Shown here: positions 6,616 through 13,431 of the stretch, one piece after another | Numbering within the stretch: the first letter of the stretch is position 1 | How the letters are laid out: the number at the start of each line of letters is the position of its first letter | Source: Deltaproteobacteria bacterium | GTDB lineage: Bacteria; Desulfobacterota; Desulfobacteria; Desulfobacterales; SG8-13 | Length of the DNA stretch: 13,782 nt | Assembly: GCA_024639205.1 (NCBI GenBank) | Contig: JAHEIV010000027.1 | Coordinates: 1-13,782, forward strand | Direction of reading: 5' to 3' | Program-made: the position numbers and the translations under genes | Notes under the pieces: model-generated | Databases searched by the model: none | What the model saw: only the letters and a program-made list of their open reading frames with translations | Told to the model about the DNA's origin: nothing

Positions 6616-7761
6616 TTATAAAACTTTTACCATCAGCGGGATGGCGATGAACGTACCCGCGGAACTGCCAAGGTTTGTGAACACAACCACCAGGAGAATG
6701 CGGGTGATCTTGTTTCTCCAGAACCCGCGAAGGGAGTGGATGTCTTCCTGCAGGTTCTCGAAATCGATCACTTTCGGTTTGCGGGAAAACGCTTCCACCA
6801 TTCCCGACACCCAACCCGCTGCTATCATGGGGTTTAGAGAGGTCAGCGGCGCTGCCAGAACCGAGGAAAGAATCGTGAGCGGATGCGCCAGGGCCAGCAG
6901 TGCTCCCAGACCGGCCAGCAGCCCGTTTGCCAGCAGCCACCAGGTGATCATGTGCGAGCCGGTTTCGGCGCCCCCGTAATAAAAACCGGACAGCAGAAGG
7001 ACCAGGATGCCGACGGGGATGATCCATTTGATCCATTTGACCGACTTTCTGCGGGGGGGCAGCTGCTCCAGCGCCGAAATATCTGTTTCGGTTGTCCAGT
7101 ATTTTTTGATGCCGGGGATGTGACCCGCCCCCACGACAGCAACGATCCGATCGCCGGGTGCCGTTCGGATCTTATGGGCCAGATACCGATCGCGTTCATC
7201 GATCAGAACATGGCGAACGACCGGAAGAGACCGACCCACATCTGCCAGAAGACTCTCCAACACGTCTTCCTGCTTCATCCTCTCTACGTCTTCCGGGCTG
7301 ATTTCATCGACCTTCCCCAGGGAGAAAATCAGCTGTACGACAAGTTTTATCCTGTCCCACAGTTTCATGATTCGCCAGGCCCTGGCCAGCGTTGTGCGAA
7401 TGTCCCGGTCCGCCAGATGAACACCCGCTCCGACGGCCTCCGCGCTTTCGATGGCTTGTATCATTTCCTGGCCGGGGCGGATGTCGAGTTTCTTTGCAAT
7501 CCGTTTCTGAAAAGAAGCCAGCAGCAGATTCGACAGGAGCAAAAAGGCTTTCTTTTCTTTGACCACCTTGACGATATCCATGTTCTGCCAGGAGTCTTTG
7601 TGGCGAATCGACTGGTAACGCGATTCACAGAGCTCCACGCACACCGTGTCCGGTTTTTCACGGGCGATCACTTCGGCCACCAACCGGGTACTTTCATGCG
7701 ATACATGAGCGGTGCCCAGCAATGTCACCTGTTTGCCGCCGGCTGTTAGATAATGAATCAT
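6616..7761 (-). CDS. TraB/PrgY family membrane protein (putative GxxH-type metalloprotease)
   Basis: The 381 aa protein begins with the TraB family signature: L-L-G16-T-A-H19-VS, then VCVELCESR with E43, and later VAVVGAGHIPGI, the second glycine-histidine motif. These conserved His/Glu residues are shared with PrgY, TraB and TIKI proteins, for which metal-dependent peptidase activity has been proposed. The C-terminal third is membrane-embedded: WIIPVGILVLLLSGFYYG, WWLLANGLLAGLGALLAL, and ITRILLVVVFTNLG are clear hydrophobic segments, with another around NPMIAAGWVSGM. PrgY limits a peptide pheromone in Enterococcus; the role here is unknown. The downstream NlpC/P60 gene is almost contiguous, so the two form a transcription unit. 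No strong Shine-Dalgarno precedes the ATG at 7761. Confidence 0.85.
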   Translation of the reverse strand: MIHYLTAGGKQVTLLGTAHVSHESTRLVAEVIAREKPDTVCVELCESRYQSIRHKDSWQNMDIVKVVKEKKAFLLLSNLLLASFQKRIAKKLDIRPGQEMIQAIESAEAVGAGVHLADRDIRTTLARAWRIMKLWDRIKLVVQLIFSLGKVDEISPEDVERMKQEDVLESLLADVGRSLPVVRHVLIDERDRYLAHKIRTAPGDRIVAVVGAGHIPGIKKYWTTETDISALEQLPPRRKSVKWIKWIIPVGILVLLLSGFYYGGAETGSHMITWWLLANGLLAGLGALLALAHPLTILSSVLAAPLTSLNPMIAAGWVSGMVEAFSRKPKVIDFENLQEDIHSLRGFWRNKITRILLVVVFTNLGSSAGTFIAIPLMVKVL

Positions 7762-7897
7762 ATAGCGGTTGTTTCTTGTCGGTATTGATAGTATAAATTT
7801 TTCGAGCGACCCACCTATTATCCTGCGAAACTAAAAGAATAAACCATTTGGGCGACTCTTTCAAGGTTGAAGATGGAGCCTGCCGGGAGGTAAACGG
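7762..7897. other. Divergent TraB - AAA+ intergenic region
   Basis: This 136 bp gap separates two divergent transcription units. It is locally AT-rich (for example the stretch around 7785-7845) and should hold promoters for both directions. Only the plus-strand candidate at 7769-7797 is reasonably spaced; for the minus strand a GATAAT-like -10 (complement near 7815-7820) lacks a good -35. No small gene is apparent. Confidence 0.4.
7769..7797 (+). promoter_or_regulatory. Candidate promoter of the AAA+/VWA unit
   Basis: TTGTTT (7769-7774, three of six) and TATAAA (7792-7797, five of six) are 17 bp apart. Transcription would start near 7804, giving a leader of about 94 nt before the ATG at 7898. 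Confidence 0.35.
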
Positions 7898-8743
7898 ATG
7901 GCAGAGACGTCAGCGGCGGAAACGGATGGCTACCGAATCGACAGGGAGCCTTTTTACCTGCCCGCCGGAGACGAGCTCAAGCTGTTTCAGGCGGCCTGCG
8001 ATGCCCGGCTGCCGGTGATGCTCAAAGGTCCCACCGGGTGCGGGAAAACCCGTTTTGTCGAGTACATGGCGTATCGTCTCGCGCGTCCCCTGATCACCGT
8101 TTCCTGCCACGAGGATCTCTTTGCATCCGACCTGATCGGGCGATATCTACTCAAAGGAGATGAAACCGTCTGGGTGGACGGACCGCTGACACGTGCGGTG
8201 CGATTGGGCGCGATCTGCTATCTGGATGAGATTGTCGAAGCCCGCAAGGATACGACGGTGGTCATCCACCCGTTGACGGACCATCGAAGATATCTGCACA
8301 TCGAGCGGAAGGGAGAAATGCTTCGGGCACATCCGGATTTCCTGATGGTGATCTCCTATAATCCCGGCTACCAGTCGGTGCTCAAAGACCTGAAGCAAAG
8401 CACCCGCCAGCGGTTCGTGTCTCTGGAATTCGGGTATCCGGATCCGGAAAAGGAAACCCGAATTGTCGCCAACGAGGGGGGGGTGGATCTGCAGGTGGCC
8501 GCGCGACTGGTTTCTTTGGCCGGCAAGATCCGCCGTATTCGTGACCAGGGCCTGATGGAAGGAGCCAGCACCCGCCTGTTGATCTACGCGGCGAAACTGG
8601 TTCACCACCAGACTCCGCAGCGCGAGGCATGTCGGACGGCGATCAGCCTGCCTCTCACCGATGACAGGCGCCTGCAGGAAACATTGAACGATTTGATCGA
8701 CGATTACTTTGCCGGCGATGGAACTGAAATCAAAACGGCGTGA
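7898..8743 (+). CDS. MoxR-family AAA+ ATPase of the CbbQ/NirQ/NorQ type
   Basis: A single-domain AAA+ ATPase (281 aa). Walker A is G44-PTGCGKT51 and Walker B is ICYLD110-E111. The flanking text (FASDLIGRYLL, DTTVVIHPLTDHRR, HPDFLMVISYNPGYQSVLKDLKQSTRQRF) is the hallmark of the CbbQ/NorQ branch of MoxR proteins. Family members form hexameric rings that, with a VWA-domain partner, remodel metalloenzymes: CbbQ-CbbO reactivates inhibited RubisCO, and NorQ-NorD is needed for nitric oxide reductase activity. GGGAGG at 7885-7890, 7 bases before the ATG, is a strong ribosome binding site. The next gene is exactly the expected VWA partner and overlaps by 26 bp. No RubisCO or Nor gene is nearby, so the client is unknown and I give no gene symbol. 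Confidence 0.94.
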   Translation: MAETSAAETDGYRIDREPFYLPAGDELKLFQAACDARLPVMLKGPTGCGKTRFVEYMAYRLARPLITVSCHEDLFASDLIGRYLLKGDETVWVDGPLTRAVRLGAICYLDEIVEARKDTTVVIHPLTDHRRYLHIERKGEMLRAHPDFLMVISYNPGYQSVLKDLKQSTRQRFVSLEFGYPDPEKETRIVANEGGVDLQVAARLVSLAGKIRRIRDQGLMEGASTRLLIYAAKLVHHQTPQREACRTAISLPLTDDRRLQETLNDLIDDYFAGDGTEIKTA

Positions 8744-11528
8744 TCCTCTCGGGGAACTCGACATTTTCGACCCAGATACCGGCAGCATGGTGCGTCGTGG
8801 TCTGGGAGCAAATCGGGCGAACGCCTCCCCTGAAGCCCTATCAGTGCTGGCGGACGAAACGATCTGGGCACTCGGTCAGGAAGTGTCATTCGGTCAAGCT
8901 GTTGCCCAGGGGATCCTATCAATCATCCAGCAATCCCCCACCTGCCTGCAGACCTATCGAACCGGCGTGCGCACAGCCGGTGCGAAAGGGCCGACGCTTG
9001 GCCGGTTAATGGCCATCCACCTGGTTCCGGTCCTGACGGCCGATCATACCCGTATCCGGCATCTTTTCTGTAAGGCTTTCGAGGTCATGGAAAAGGCCGG
9101 CGCCTATACCCTCACAAAACCCCTGGAGGCGTTGGATCGAATCCTGCATGGCGGCGATCACCGGTCGGCCGAAATTTACCTGAGCCTGCTGTGTACTGCC
9201 TTTTCCAGAGAGATGCCGTACAACCGCCGTCAGCAACTTGCCGCGCTTTTGCCGAAAGCGGCCTTTCAGTATGCTCCTGCCAAAAGACCCTGGCAGCTTT
9301 CACAGTTGGAACGGGTCATGCGGGTCGATGACCGATTGGCTCTGGCGCTGATGACCGGTATGGACAAGGGGCTGGACCTGTTGTCTGCCTTGGCGCTGTC
9401 CCGGTTTGTGTCTCAGGGACTCGAACGGTGCGAACCGGATAGACAACGGGCGGAGAAATTCTTTGCCCTGGAATCGCGTTCCGGTCGATCGGTATTTGAC
9501 GAACTGCAGGTGGCAGCATCTTTTTGTCAGGTGCAGCCCCAGCTGAACCGCTATCTGCAAGCCCGCACCGGGCGCAAGCTTACCGTGCGTCTGGTATCTG
9601 CGCTGTCGATGCGTGGCGGTGACACCCCTTTTGATTCCGGCGGCACCTTTTCAGATCGGAAACATATCTACCTGCCCAACGAGGTGGAGCGCTTTGAGAC
9701 AAAAACGGATAACGTAAGGGTATACAAATGCCTGGCTCGATTCGAAGCCGGACTGCACGAATTCGGTACATTCCGGTTTGATCTGGAAAGAGCCTTGGAA
9801 CTCTGCAGAGAAAATCAGCAATGCTTTCTCCTGCCGGATCCAGCTCAAAGCGGGATCCAACCTTCCGTTGCCGTTTCAGATCTGGAGCGATTTTTTAATC
9901 TTTTCCCCGAACCGCTGCTGGCAGAGGATCTTTTCCTGATTTTTGAGCATGGAAGGATCCGGCATTTGCTTGAGCAATCCTATCCGGGACTGGTGTCCAC
10001 GTGCCTTCCGATGTTTCAGCAGGAAGCCCGCATGCTTCTTTCGAAAGGGTTAAACCGTCAGGCGCTTATCCCGATATATGCAAGGATCGCATGCGGGTTG
10101 TCCCCCGAAGATTCGGAACGAGAACTTTCAGGAGAAAGTCGTCTGGTTCGAAAAACAGCCGAACTTTTTGATACCGCGATGCAGCGGCGTGTTCCGACGG
10201 CCGAAACCAGCGGAGAACTGGTGGCGGCAAGCTATGCCGTGGTCAATACCCAGCTGGACCCTTGCCGGCGAGCTGCAGGCATCCGAAGCTACCAGCCTTT
10301 GCAAACACCATTTCTGCGGCGCATTCGGCCCGATCTGCACCAAATTTCCGGTTTGCGGATTGAGCGGCTGGCCCGGTCTATAAAAATGCATCTGGCGGAT
10401 CGAGGGATCCATATCTATGCATCGGTTTTGCGAGATTACCTGGAATCCCGCCGCGGAGAGCTTGGCACGCGTGACATCGAAAAAATTCTGCGCGATCCGA
10501 AAAACTACACAAACAAGGCTCGCACCGCCCGGCAACCTATTTGCAGGGATCGCGTAGATGTTGCCTTGCAAGCGGTTGCGTTTGGTACAGATACCGAAAG
10601 TGAACTGCCGGCTGCGCAGCATAGCAACTGCCCGGCATTCTGGTATCCGGAATGGGATTGTCGCCTGGGAGACTATCTGAGTGATCACGCTCGCGTGCTG
10701 GAGTGCGCTGTGGAAGGGCATGCCAGCAAATTTTACGAGTCGACGCTGATCCGGTATGCCGGTCTGGTTCAACAAATCCGATCTGTGTTCGAACTGCTCA
10801 AACCCCAGGGTTTGAAATGGTACCGGCGCTGGATCGAAGGCGATGAATTCGACTATCATCAGCTGCTCGATTTCGCCCTGGACCGCAGGGCGGGACGCAC
10901 GCCGTCGGAGCGGCTTTATATCAAGCGGCTCAAGGCGCTGCGGGACGTGGCCGTGCTGCTGCTGGTCGACCTTTCGCGATCGACCGCAAATGCGGTTGCC
11001 GGCTCCGACACTTCCGTTTTGAATGTTGAAAAAGAAGCCATCGTACTATTCAGCGAAGCCCTTCAGGTGGTGGGCGACCGATACGCCATAGCCGGTTTTT
11101 CAGGTGCCGGAAGGCTGGGTGTCGAATATTTTCAAATCAAGGACTTTAGCGATCCGCTCGATGATGATGTCCGCTGCCGCATCAACGCCATGGCGCCCCG
11201 GCGAAATACCCGCATGGGGGCAGCGATCCGTCACGCTGCCAGCCGGTTGTCCGCGGAGACCTGCCGCGTCAAGTTGTTGATCATGCTCGGAGACGGTTTC
11301 CCAAATGATTTGAACTACAAAAAAACTTACGCTGTCGAGGACACCCGTCGGGCCATCGCCGAACTGCGTGCACAGGGCGTGCACGTTCATGCCATCACCG
11401 TCAATATGAATCCGGCCAACGCTTCGCACCTGGACGAACTCTTCGGAGACATCCACCACAACCTGATTACCGACGTGACCGATCTGCCGGACAGGTTGTG
11501 GCGGATATATGGAGCCTTGACAAGATAA
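8718..11528 (+). CDS. Large CbbO/NorD-like protein with C-terminal VWA domain
   Basis: The 936 aa protein pairs with the upstream AAA+ ATPase, as NorD does with NorQ and CbbO with CbbQ. The C-terminal 190 residues are a von Willebrand A domain starting at DVAVLLLVDLSRST. The metal-ion-dependent adhesion site is complete: D751-L-S753-R-S755, T831 in RRNTRMG and D859 in LGDGFPND. A family-like central segment lies further upstream (SDRKHIYLPNEVERF, then RFEAGLHEFGTFRF). The N-terminal 270 or so residues are mainly helical, Leu/Arg-rich and not recognised. It is longer than CbbO (about 780) or NorD (about 600), by memory of typical lengths. The frame extends to a TTG at 8709, but the ATG at 8718 is preferred; neither has a Shine-Dalgarno, so coupling to the overlapping ATPase gene is likely. 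By analogy it would recruit the ATPase to a client through the MIDAS. Confidence 0.88.
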   Translation: MELKSKRRDPLGELDIFDPDTGSMVRRGLGANRANASPEALSVLADETIWALGQEVSFGQAVAQGILSIIQQSPTCLQTYRTGVRTAGAKGPTLGRLMAIHLVPVLTADHTRIRHLFCKAFEVMEKAGAYTLTKPLEALDRILHGGDHRSAEIYLSLLCTAFSREMPYNRRQQLAALLPKAAFQYAPAKRPWQLSQLERVMRVDDRLALALMTGMDKGLDLLSALALSRFVSQGLERCEPDRQRAEKFFALESRSGRSVFDELQVAASFCQVQPQLNRYLQARTGRKLTVRLVSALSMRGGDTPFDSGGTFSDRKHIYLPNEVERFETKTDNVRVYKCLARFEAGLHEFGTFRFDLERALELCRENQQCFLLPDPAQSGIQPSVAVSDLERFFNLFPEPLLAEDLFLIFEHGRIRHLLEQSYPGLVSTCLPMFQQEARMLLSKGLNRQALIPIYARIACGLSPEDSERELSGESRLVRKTAELFDTAMQRRVPTAETSGELVAASYAVVNTQLDPCRRAAGIRSYQPLQTPFLRRIRPDLHQISGLRIERLARSIKMHLADRGIHIYASVLRDYLESRRGELGTRDIEKILRDPKNYTNKARTARQPICRDRVDVALQAVAFGTDTESELPAAQHSNCPAFWYPEWDCRLGDYLSDHARVLECAVEGHASKFYESTLIRYAGLVQQIRSVFELLKPQGLKWYRRWIEGDEFDYHQLLDFALDRRAGRTPSERLYIKRLKALRDVAVLLLVDLSRSTANAVAGSDTSVLNVEKEAIVLFSEALQVVGDRYAIAGFSGAGRLGVEYFQIKDFSDPLDDDVRCRINAMAPRRNTRMGAAIRHAASRLSAETCRVKLLIMLGDGFPNDLNYKKTYAVEDTRRAIAELRAQGVHVHAITVNMNPANASHLDELFGDIHHNLITDVTDLPDRLWRIYGALTR

Positions 11529-11542
11529 CGAGTAATAACAAG

Positions 11543-11974
11543 ATGATTCTTTACGACGACCTATTTGCCTGGGAGGGCTTCGGCGGTAGATTTCGGATCG
11601 GTGCCGGCAAGTGCCGCCTGCGGATTTTCGACCTCAACAAGGGGCAAACCAGGAAAACCAGGCGTCTCCCGCACTTGCGGCCGTTTATCATTGTTGCTTC
11701 AGATGTGGCGGAGAGCAGAATGACGGTCAAAAGCTGCGTCAGCCATCTTGCCACCACTGTGATCAAACAGTTTGGAATCGATCCGCAGCGGATGATTTTC
11801 GTGGAATATTACCCCCGCCAGCGATACGGTCTGCACAACGAGAACATCATAGCAGAGCGATTCGAGGCGGTTGATTTTGAGTGGTACGAGGGCAAAGCGC
11901 TTTACCCCCGGTGGCGTCCGCTGAACCCGCCGCTGCTGGACACGATAAAAGCGGTGCTGCAAACCACTTGGTAA
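11543..11974 (+). CDS. Conserved-looking protein of unknown function, third gene of the AAA+/VWA unit
   Basis: I do not recognise this family with confidence. The 143 aa product (MILYDDLFAWEGFGGRFRIG...) has no signal peptide or membrane segment and looks soluble. It is rich in Arg and aromatic residues: WEGFGG near the start, LRPFIIVASDVAESRMTVKSCVSHLAT in the middle (a strand, then a helix), FVEYYPRQRYG, and FEWYEGKALYPRWRPLNPP at the end. It has only two cysteines (C24 and C68). The reading frame could open at a GTG at 11498 inside the VWA gene, but the ATG at 11543, 14 bp after the VWA stop, is more natural; the Shine-Dalgarno is weak. Same strand and tight spacing put it in the ATPase/VWA unit, where it may be an adaptor or accessory. 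It ends 20 bp from the convergent rhodanese-MBL gene. Confidence 0.75.
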   Translation: MILYDDLFAWEGFGGRFRIGAGKCRLRIFDLNKGQTRKTRRLPHLRPFIIVASDVAESRMTVKSCVSHLATTVIKQFGIDPQRMIFVEYYPRQRYGLHNENIIAERFEAVDFEWYEGKALYPRWRPLNPPLLDTIKAVLQTTW

Positions 11975-11994
11975 ATGATCGCATGCGGCTGTCT

Positions 11995-13155
11995 TCACGA
12001 ACTCGGGCTCGGGGGCGGATGCGCGCTGGCGGCACATTCGTTTTTACCGAGATCGAGTATGTCCAGCTGCTCCTCATCGACCTCCGCCAGACCGGCATTG
12101 ATATCGCGAATCTTGGCATATTCTTCCGGCTGGGGTCGCGTGTTTTCGTTAATGAAAGCGAAAAATTCTTTTTCTTCCCTGATCCCGTAGATGCGGGAGT
12201 TGCCTGCCTTTATCTTTCCGATCGTCTGGGCGAAGATCAGTTGATCGTTGGCCTCTGCCCAGTCTATGTAGTGGCCGGGCAAAATGGTGATCGACTCATC
12301 CAGCGGAACAATGATCTCGGTCATGGTGCGAAACAGCAGCCTTGACCACTCTTCCGACATTCCCCCCAGGTCGGGTCGTCCGATGGAAACAATGAACACC
12401 GTATCACCGGAAACAAGGTATTGGTCGTCAATCAAATAGGACGTGCTGCCCGGCGTGTGGCCGGGAGTGTGAAGGACCTTTACCTTTGGGCCACCGGCGG
12501 CAAAAGTATACACCTGCCCGTCACGCACAGGGGTGTAACGGAACGCGGCCTCCGCAAAATCGGTTTCAGGGGCCATGATTTCCGCACCCGTCGCCCGGTT
12601 GAGCATGGGGCTGCCCGAAATGTAGTCGGCCTGTCGGTGGGTTTCAAAGGTTTTTGTCACCGCGCATCCGCGTTCTTGCGCAAACATCTGGTAGGCCGCG
12701 ATGTTTTTGGCCGGATCGAAAACCATCATCTCCTTGCCACTGACCAGAGTGTAACTGCAGGAGGCTTTACCGGGTCGACGGAACTGGTGAAGTTCGTAGC
12801 CGTTGGCAGCTTCCACCCGAACCGGGGCCAGATAGTTGCCCCAGGTTTTGATACCGCTCTCGAGATACGCGACATCACCGAACCCATTTTTTACCAGGAT
12901 CTCTCCCACGTACTTTGCCGATCCCTCCTTTGCGCACACAATACGGACTTTATCTGCCCGGGGTACCTTGGCGACGCTTTCCTCCTCAAATTCGATAAAC
13001 TCCATGTACGGTACATTTACCATATTTATCGGGTAGGGCCCTTCCACTTTGAAACGGCCGAATTCGACATTGTTGCGTACGTCCAGAAGTAGAAAGTCTT
13101 CCTTTTCCGTCAGCCAGTCAAAAAGCTCGGCAGCGCTGTATGAACGTAAATCCAT
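11995..13155 (-). CDS. Rhodanese-metallo-beta-lactamase fusion, persulfide dioxygenase-like
   Basis: A two-domain protein of 386 aa, likely acting on sulfane sulfur. Residues about 1-112 are a rhodanese domain (LLLDVRNNVEF, active-site loop C74-AKEGSA, LESGIKTW). Residues about 120-330 are a metallo-beta-lactamase fold: ETH173RQAD177Y, then HTPGH233TPGS, SGD251TVF and IGRPDLGG, ending with LPGHYIDW. The usual HxHxDH reads HRQADY, but H173, H233 and D251 correspond to the three iron ligands of human ETHE1 (H79, H135, D154). A soluble, acidic and helical C-terminal tail follows. The frame runs back to a TTG at 13179, but AAAGGAGG (complement of 13160-13167) sits four bases before the ATG at 13155 and decides the start. 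The gene is convergent with the 143 aa gene and divergent from ridA. Substrate and oxygen dependence are not shown by sequence. Confidence 0.88.
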   Translation of the reverse strand: MDLRSYSAAELFDWLTEKEDFLLLDVRNNVEFGRFKVEGPYPINMVNVPYMEFIEFEEESVAKVPRADKVRIVCAKEGSAKYVGEILVKNGFGDVAYLESGIKTWGNYLAPVRVEAANGYELHQFRRPGKASCSYTLVSGKEMMVFDPAKNIAAYQMFAQERGCAVTKTFETHRQADYISGSPMLNRATGAEIMAPETDFAEAAFRYTPVRDGQVYTFAAGGPKVKVLHTPGHTPGSTSYLIDDQYLVSGDTVFIVSIGRPDLGGMSEEWSRLLFRTMTEIIVPLDESITILPGHYIDWAEANDQLIFAQTIGKIKAGNSRIYGIREEKEFFAFINENTRPQPEEYAKIRDINAGLAEVDEEQLDILDLGKNECAASAHPPPSPSS

Positions 13156-13159
13156 GAGT

Positions 13160-13167
13160 CCTCCTTT
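13160..13167 (-). promoter_or_regulatory. Strong ribosome binding site fixing the rhodanese-MBL start
   Basis: AAAGGAGG on the minus strand lies four bases before ATG at 13155. It falls inside the longer frame that begins with TTG at 13179, so it argues for the shorter 386 aa product. Confidence 0.85.
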
Positions 13168-13179
13168 ACCGGTGATCAA

Positions 13180-13203
13180 TGCGCAACAGTTGCCACTGTC
13201 GCA
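13180..13203 (-). promoter_or_regulatory. Leader hairpin upstream of the rhodanese-MBL ribosome binding site
   Basis: On the minus strand the sequence reads TGCG-ACAGT-ggca-ACTGT-tg-CGCA: a 9 bp stem interrupted by a two-base bulge, with a four-base loop. It ends 12 bases before AAAGGAGG and 24 bases before the start codon, so it would lie in the mRNA leader if transcription starts further upstream. It could equally be an operator dyad. Confidence 0.5.
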
Positions 13204-13371
13204 TATGGTACATAGAGCCGTTTCGAAAACGAAGGTTACGCCAAAGCCAGTTCATCCATCCCGTGTTCAAGGGGCGCGCTTCCTGCGTTTGCGGGAATCG
13301 CGGTCTGCTGCACGCCCGAATACGGTATTACCCATTACGGCGGTAAAACGCAATCATTGTCTGGTTTGCAC

Positions 13372-13401
13372 ATGACAAAGGGGCACGAATTGGGGTATGA
13401 G
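13372..13401 (+). promoter_or_regulatory. Candidate ridA promoter
   Basis: ATGACA (13372-13377, five of six) and TATGAG (13396-13401, four of six) are 18 bp apart on the plus strand. They predict a start near 13408 and a leader of about 24 nt containing AAGGAGG at 13420-13426. Confidence 0.35.
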
Positions 13402-13431
13402 GGATCGATGAACCGAAACAAGGAGGCGATC

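Larger units (their letters stand above)
13156..13431. other. Divergent intergenic region between rhodanese-MBL gene and ridA
   Basis: This is the longest gene-free stretch (276 bp). It carries the ribosome binding site and a leader hairpin for the minus-strand gene, and a candidate promoter plus a strong ribosome binding site for ridA. In between are short dyads: TTTCGAAA around 13226-13233 and the cluster GGTATTACC / TTACGGCGGTAA around 13324-13345. A minus-strand promoter could use TACCAT (complement near 13206-13211), but its -35 is poor. I found no tRNA-like arms or credible small ORF. Confidence 0.5.

Noticed and set aside
6883..7749. 288-codon plus-strand frame opposite the TraB gene
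   Set aside because: Shadow of the TraB-family gene, whose motifs and membrane segments are clear on the other strand.
9747..9780. HEFG in EAGLHEFGTFRF of the VWA protein as a zincin site
   Set aside because: It does not fit HExxH; there is no second His at the required position, and the segment fits the CbbO/NorD family pattern instead.
10128..10859. 243-codon minus-strand frame opposite the VWA gene
   Set aside because: Antisense to a gene with a continuous recognisable product; no ribosome binding site or domain.
11498..11500. GTG start for the 143-residue gene inside the VWA gene
   Set aside because: It would overlap the VWA end by 31 bp with no ribosome binding site; the ATG at 11543 begins the sequence that looks structured.
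13177..13179. TTG start giving an eight-residue longer rhodanese-MBL protein
   Set aside because: The added codons contain the strong AAAGGAGG site that serves the ATG at 13155.
13381..13396. Sigma-54-like GGCAC element before ridA
   Set aside because: The -12 GC does not appear at the required 10 bp distance from the GG.
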